A DNA stretch of 6,088 bases from Elusimicrobiota bacterium (GTDB taxonomy: Bacteria > Elusimicrobiota > Endomicrobiia > Endomicrobiales > Endomicrobiaceae), in NCBI GenBank assembly GCA_031282945.1, contig JAITCX010000229.1, forward strand, positions 1-6,088, given 5' to 3'. Both the position numbers and the translations under genes were made by a program. Shown one piece after another: positions 5,678-6,088 of this stretch. The notes below the pieces were generated by a model. The model worked only from the letters and a program-made list of their open reading frames with translations, made no database searches and was not told the DNA's origin. Within the stretch, counting starts at the first letter, position 1. Each line of letters begins with the position of its first letter.

Positions 5678-6013
5678 GTTGTGTCGTTTGTCTTTGTTGT
5701 TGTCGTGTCGTACCTTTTCCCGCGCTCTTTTGGTTTTGCGGCGTAGCGGAGCGTAAGCGCTGCTATGCGAGAAATTTTTTTCGCCAAGAGGGCAAGGAAA
5801 CTGGTAGTTTCCGTGCCCTCTTGGCGAAAAAAATTTCTCGCAAGCGCGGCGCCGCAAAACTAAAAGGTAGCGGGAAAAAATTATAAAGAGTTTGATAAAG
5901 AAAAAATAAGTTATGAACTTTCAATGAGAAAAAAATGAATTGTTAAAAAAAGGTTTTTAAGCGTTTGTCATAGAAAAGGAAGCATAAAAAAATAAAAAGA
6001 AATAAGTTTAAAG
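5668..6013. repeat. long copy of the possible dispersed repeat, containing the fold-back (right flank)
   Basis: This span begins with a block like 223-275 (5668-5714) and ends with a block like 304-342 (5974-6013). It has the same order and orientation as the left flank, but about 260 bp between the blocks instead of 28. Most of the extra length is the 164-bp fold-back 5715-5878. Either the palindrome was inserted into a shorter repeat or the left copy lost it. Boundaries and family membership are inferred from two copies only. Confidence 0.4.
5715..5878. repeat. 164-bp fold-back palindrome with near-perfect arms
   Basis: The inner arms 5767-5802 and 5806-5841 are 36 bases each and reverse-complementary at 35 positions. 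The only mismatch is A5795 opposite G5813, and the loop is 3 bases (5803-5805). The outer arms 5715-5743 and 5850-5878 match at about 25 of 29. Between the inner and outer arms the left side carries 23 bases, of which 5744-5765 fold into a small hairpin (TAGC and AGCG against CGCT and GCTA). The right side carries 8. The right junction also holds a perfect 10-bp palindrome (5846-5855). The whole folds as a long stem with a side hairpin. It may be a MITE-like or palindromic repeat element, or a structured RNA. No clear target-site duplication was seen. Confidence 0.85.
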
Positions 6014-6040
6014 AGCGATAATTTTCTGTTTCTCTTTAAA
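6007..6040. repeat. 9-bp inverted repeat at the right edge of the repeat block
   Basis: Bases 6007-6015 (TTTAAAGAG) are the exact reverse complement of 6032-6040, with a 16-base loop. It overlaps the end of the block 5974-6013. Its counterpart on the left flank is the CTCTTT-containing hairpin 363-390. A purely AT-rich chance origin is possible. Confidence 0.4.
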
Positions 6041-6088
6041 TAAAAAAGAATTAAGTTGCAAGTGTCGTTAAGTTTTGTTTTTTTAAAA

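Larger units (their letters stand above)
5552..6088. other. non-coding, repeat-dense region downstream of the Sel1 gene
   Basis: No gene is supported. Open frames on both strands across 5624-5886 exist only because a near-perfect palindrome avoids stops on both strands, and their translations are low-complexity and basic. The region contains a 5-bp inverted pair (5581-5585 with 5631-5635), the long fold-back (5715-5878), repeat modules shared with the left flank (5668-5714 and 5974-6013), and a 14-base near-identical pair (5647-5660 and 5959-5972, one mismatch). The rest (5880-5957 and 6041-6088) is AT-rich with nothing recognisable. Confidence 0.65.

Noticed and set aside
5715..5878. Intrinsic terminator or CRISPR repeat as an explanation of the fold-back
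   Set aside because: No T tract follows the stem, and there is no regular repeat-spacer array; the arms are far longer than a terminator needs.
5624..5886. Overlapping open frames of 77 and 83 codons on opposite strands
   Set aside because: Both lie in the fold-back palindrome, where one strand mirrors the other; basic, low-complexity translations with no protein-like features.

Overview
The window looks like the chromosome of a diderm (Gram-negative) bacterium with an AT-rich genome. Both real genes encode exported envelope proteins, one of them with an outer-membrane barrel, and the non-coding DNA is very rich in A and T with isolated GC-rich palindromes. The lineage cannot be fixed from this window. 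A host-associated or gut/endosymbiont-type low-GC proteobacterium (perhaps alphaproteobacterial) is a guess.

Layout: bases 1-617 are non-coding and hold a terminator-like hairpin (168-199), a repeat-like segment (223-342), a perfect 13-bp inverted repeat (363-390) and a weak promoter candidate. Gene 1 (618-2621, +) encodes a 667-residue protein with a signal peptide, a low-complexity N-terminal region, a helical linker, a 12-strand autotransporter-type beta-barrel and a C-terminal OmpA-like peptidoglycan-binding domain. The 221-bp gap 2622-2842 carries several small palindromes. Gene 2 (2843-5551, +) encodes a 902-residue exported protein with a possible FlgO/CsgG-like N-terminal domain followed by about 18 Sel1 (TPR-like) repeats. 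Bases 5552-6088 are non-coding and dominated by a very long, almost perfect fold-back palindrome (5715-5878) set inside what looks like a longer relative of the repeat segment seen at 223-342.

How the parts fit: the first protein would be anchored in the outer membrane and reach the peptidoglycan with its OmpA domain. The second would be periplasmic, or possibly surface-exposed or secreted, and offers a long protein-binding solenoid. Both mature proteins lack cysteine. They lie on the same strand and may be expressed together, but a partnership is inferred only from adjacency. The two-gene block is bracketed by related non-coding modules in the same order, the right-hand set carrying the extra palindrome. 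This is the least ordinary aspect of the window, together with the barrel-OmpA fusion.
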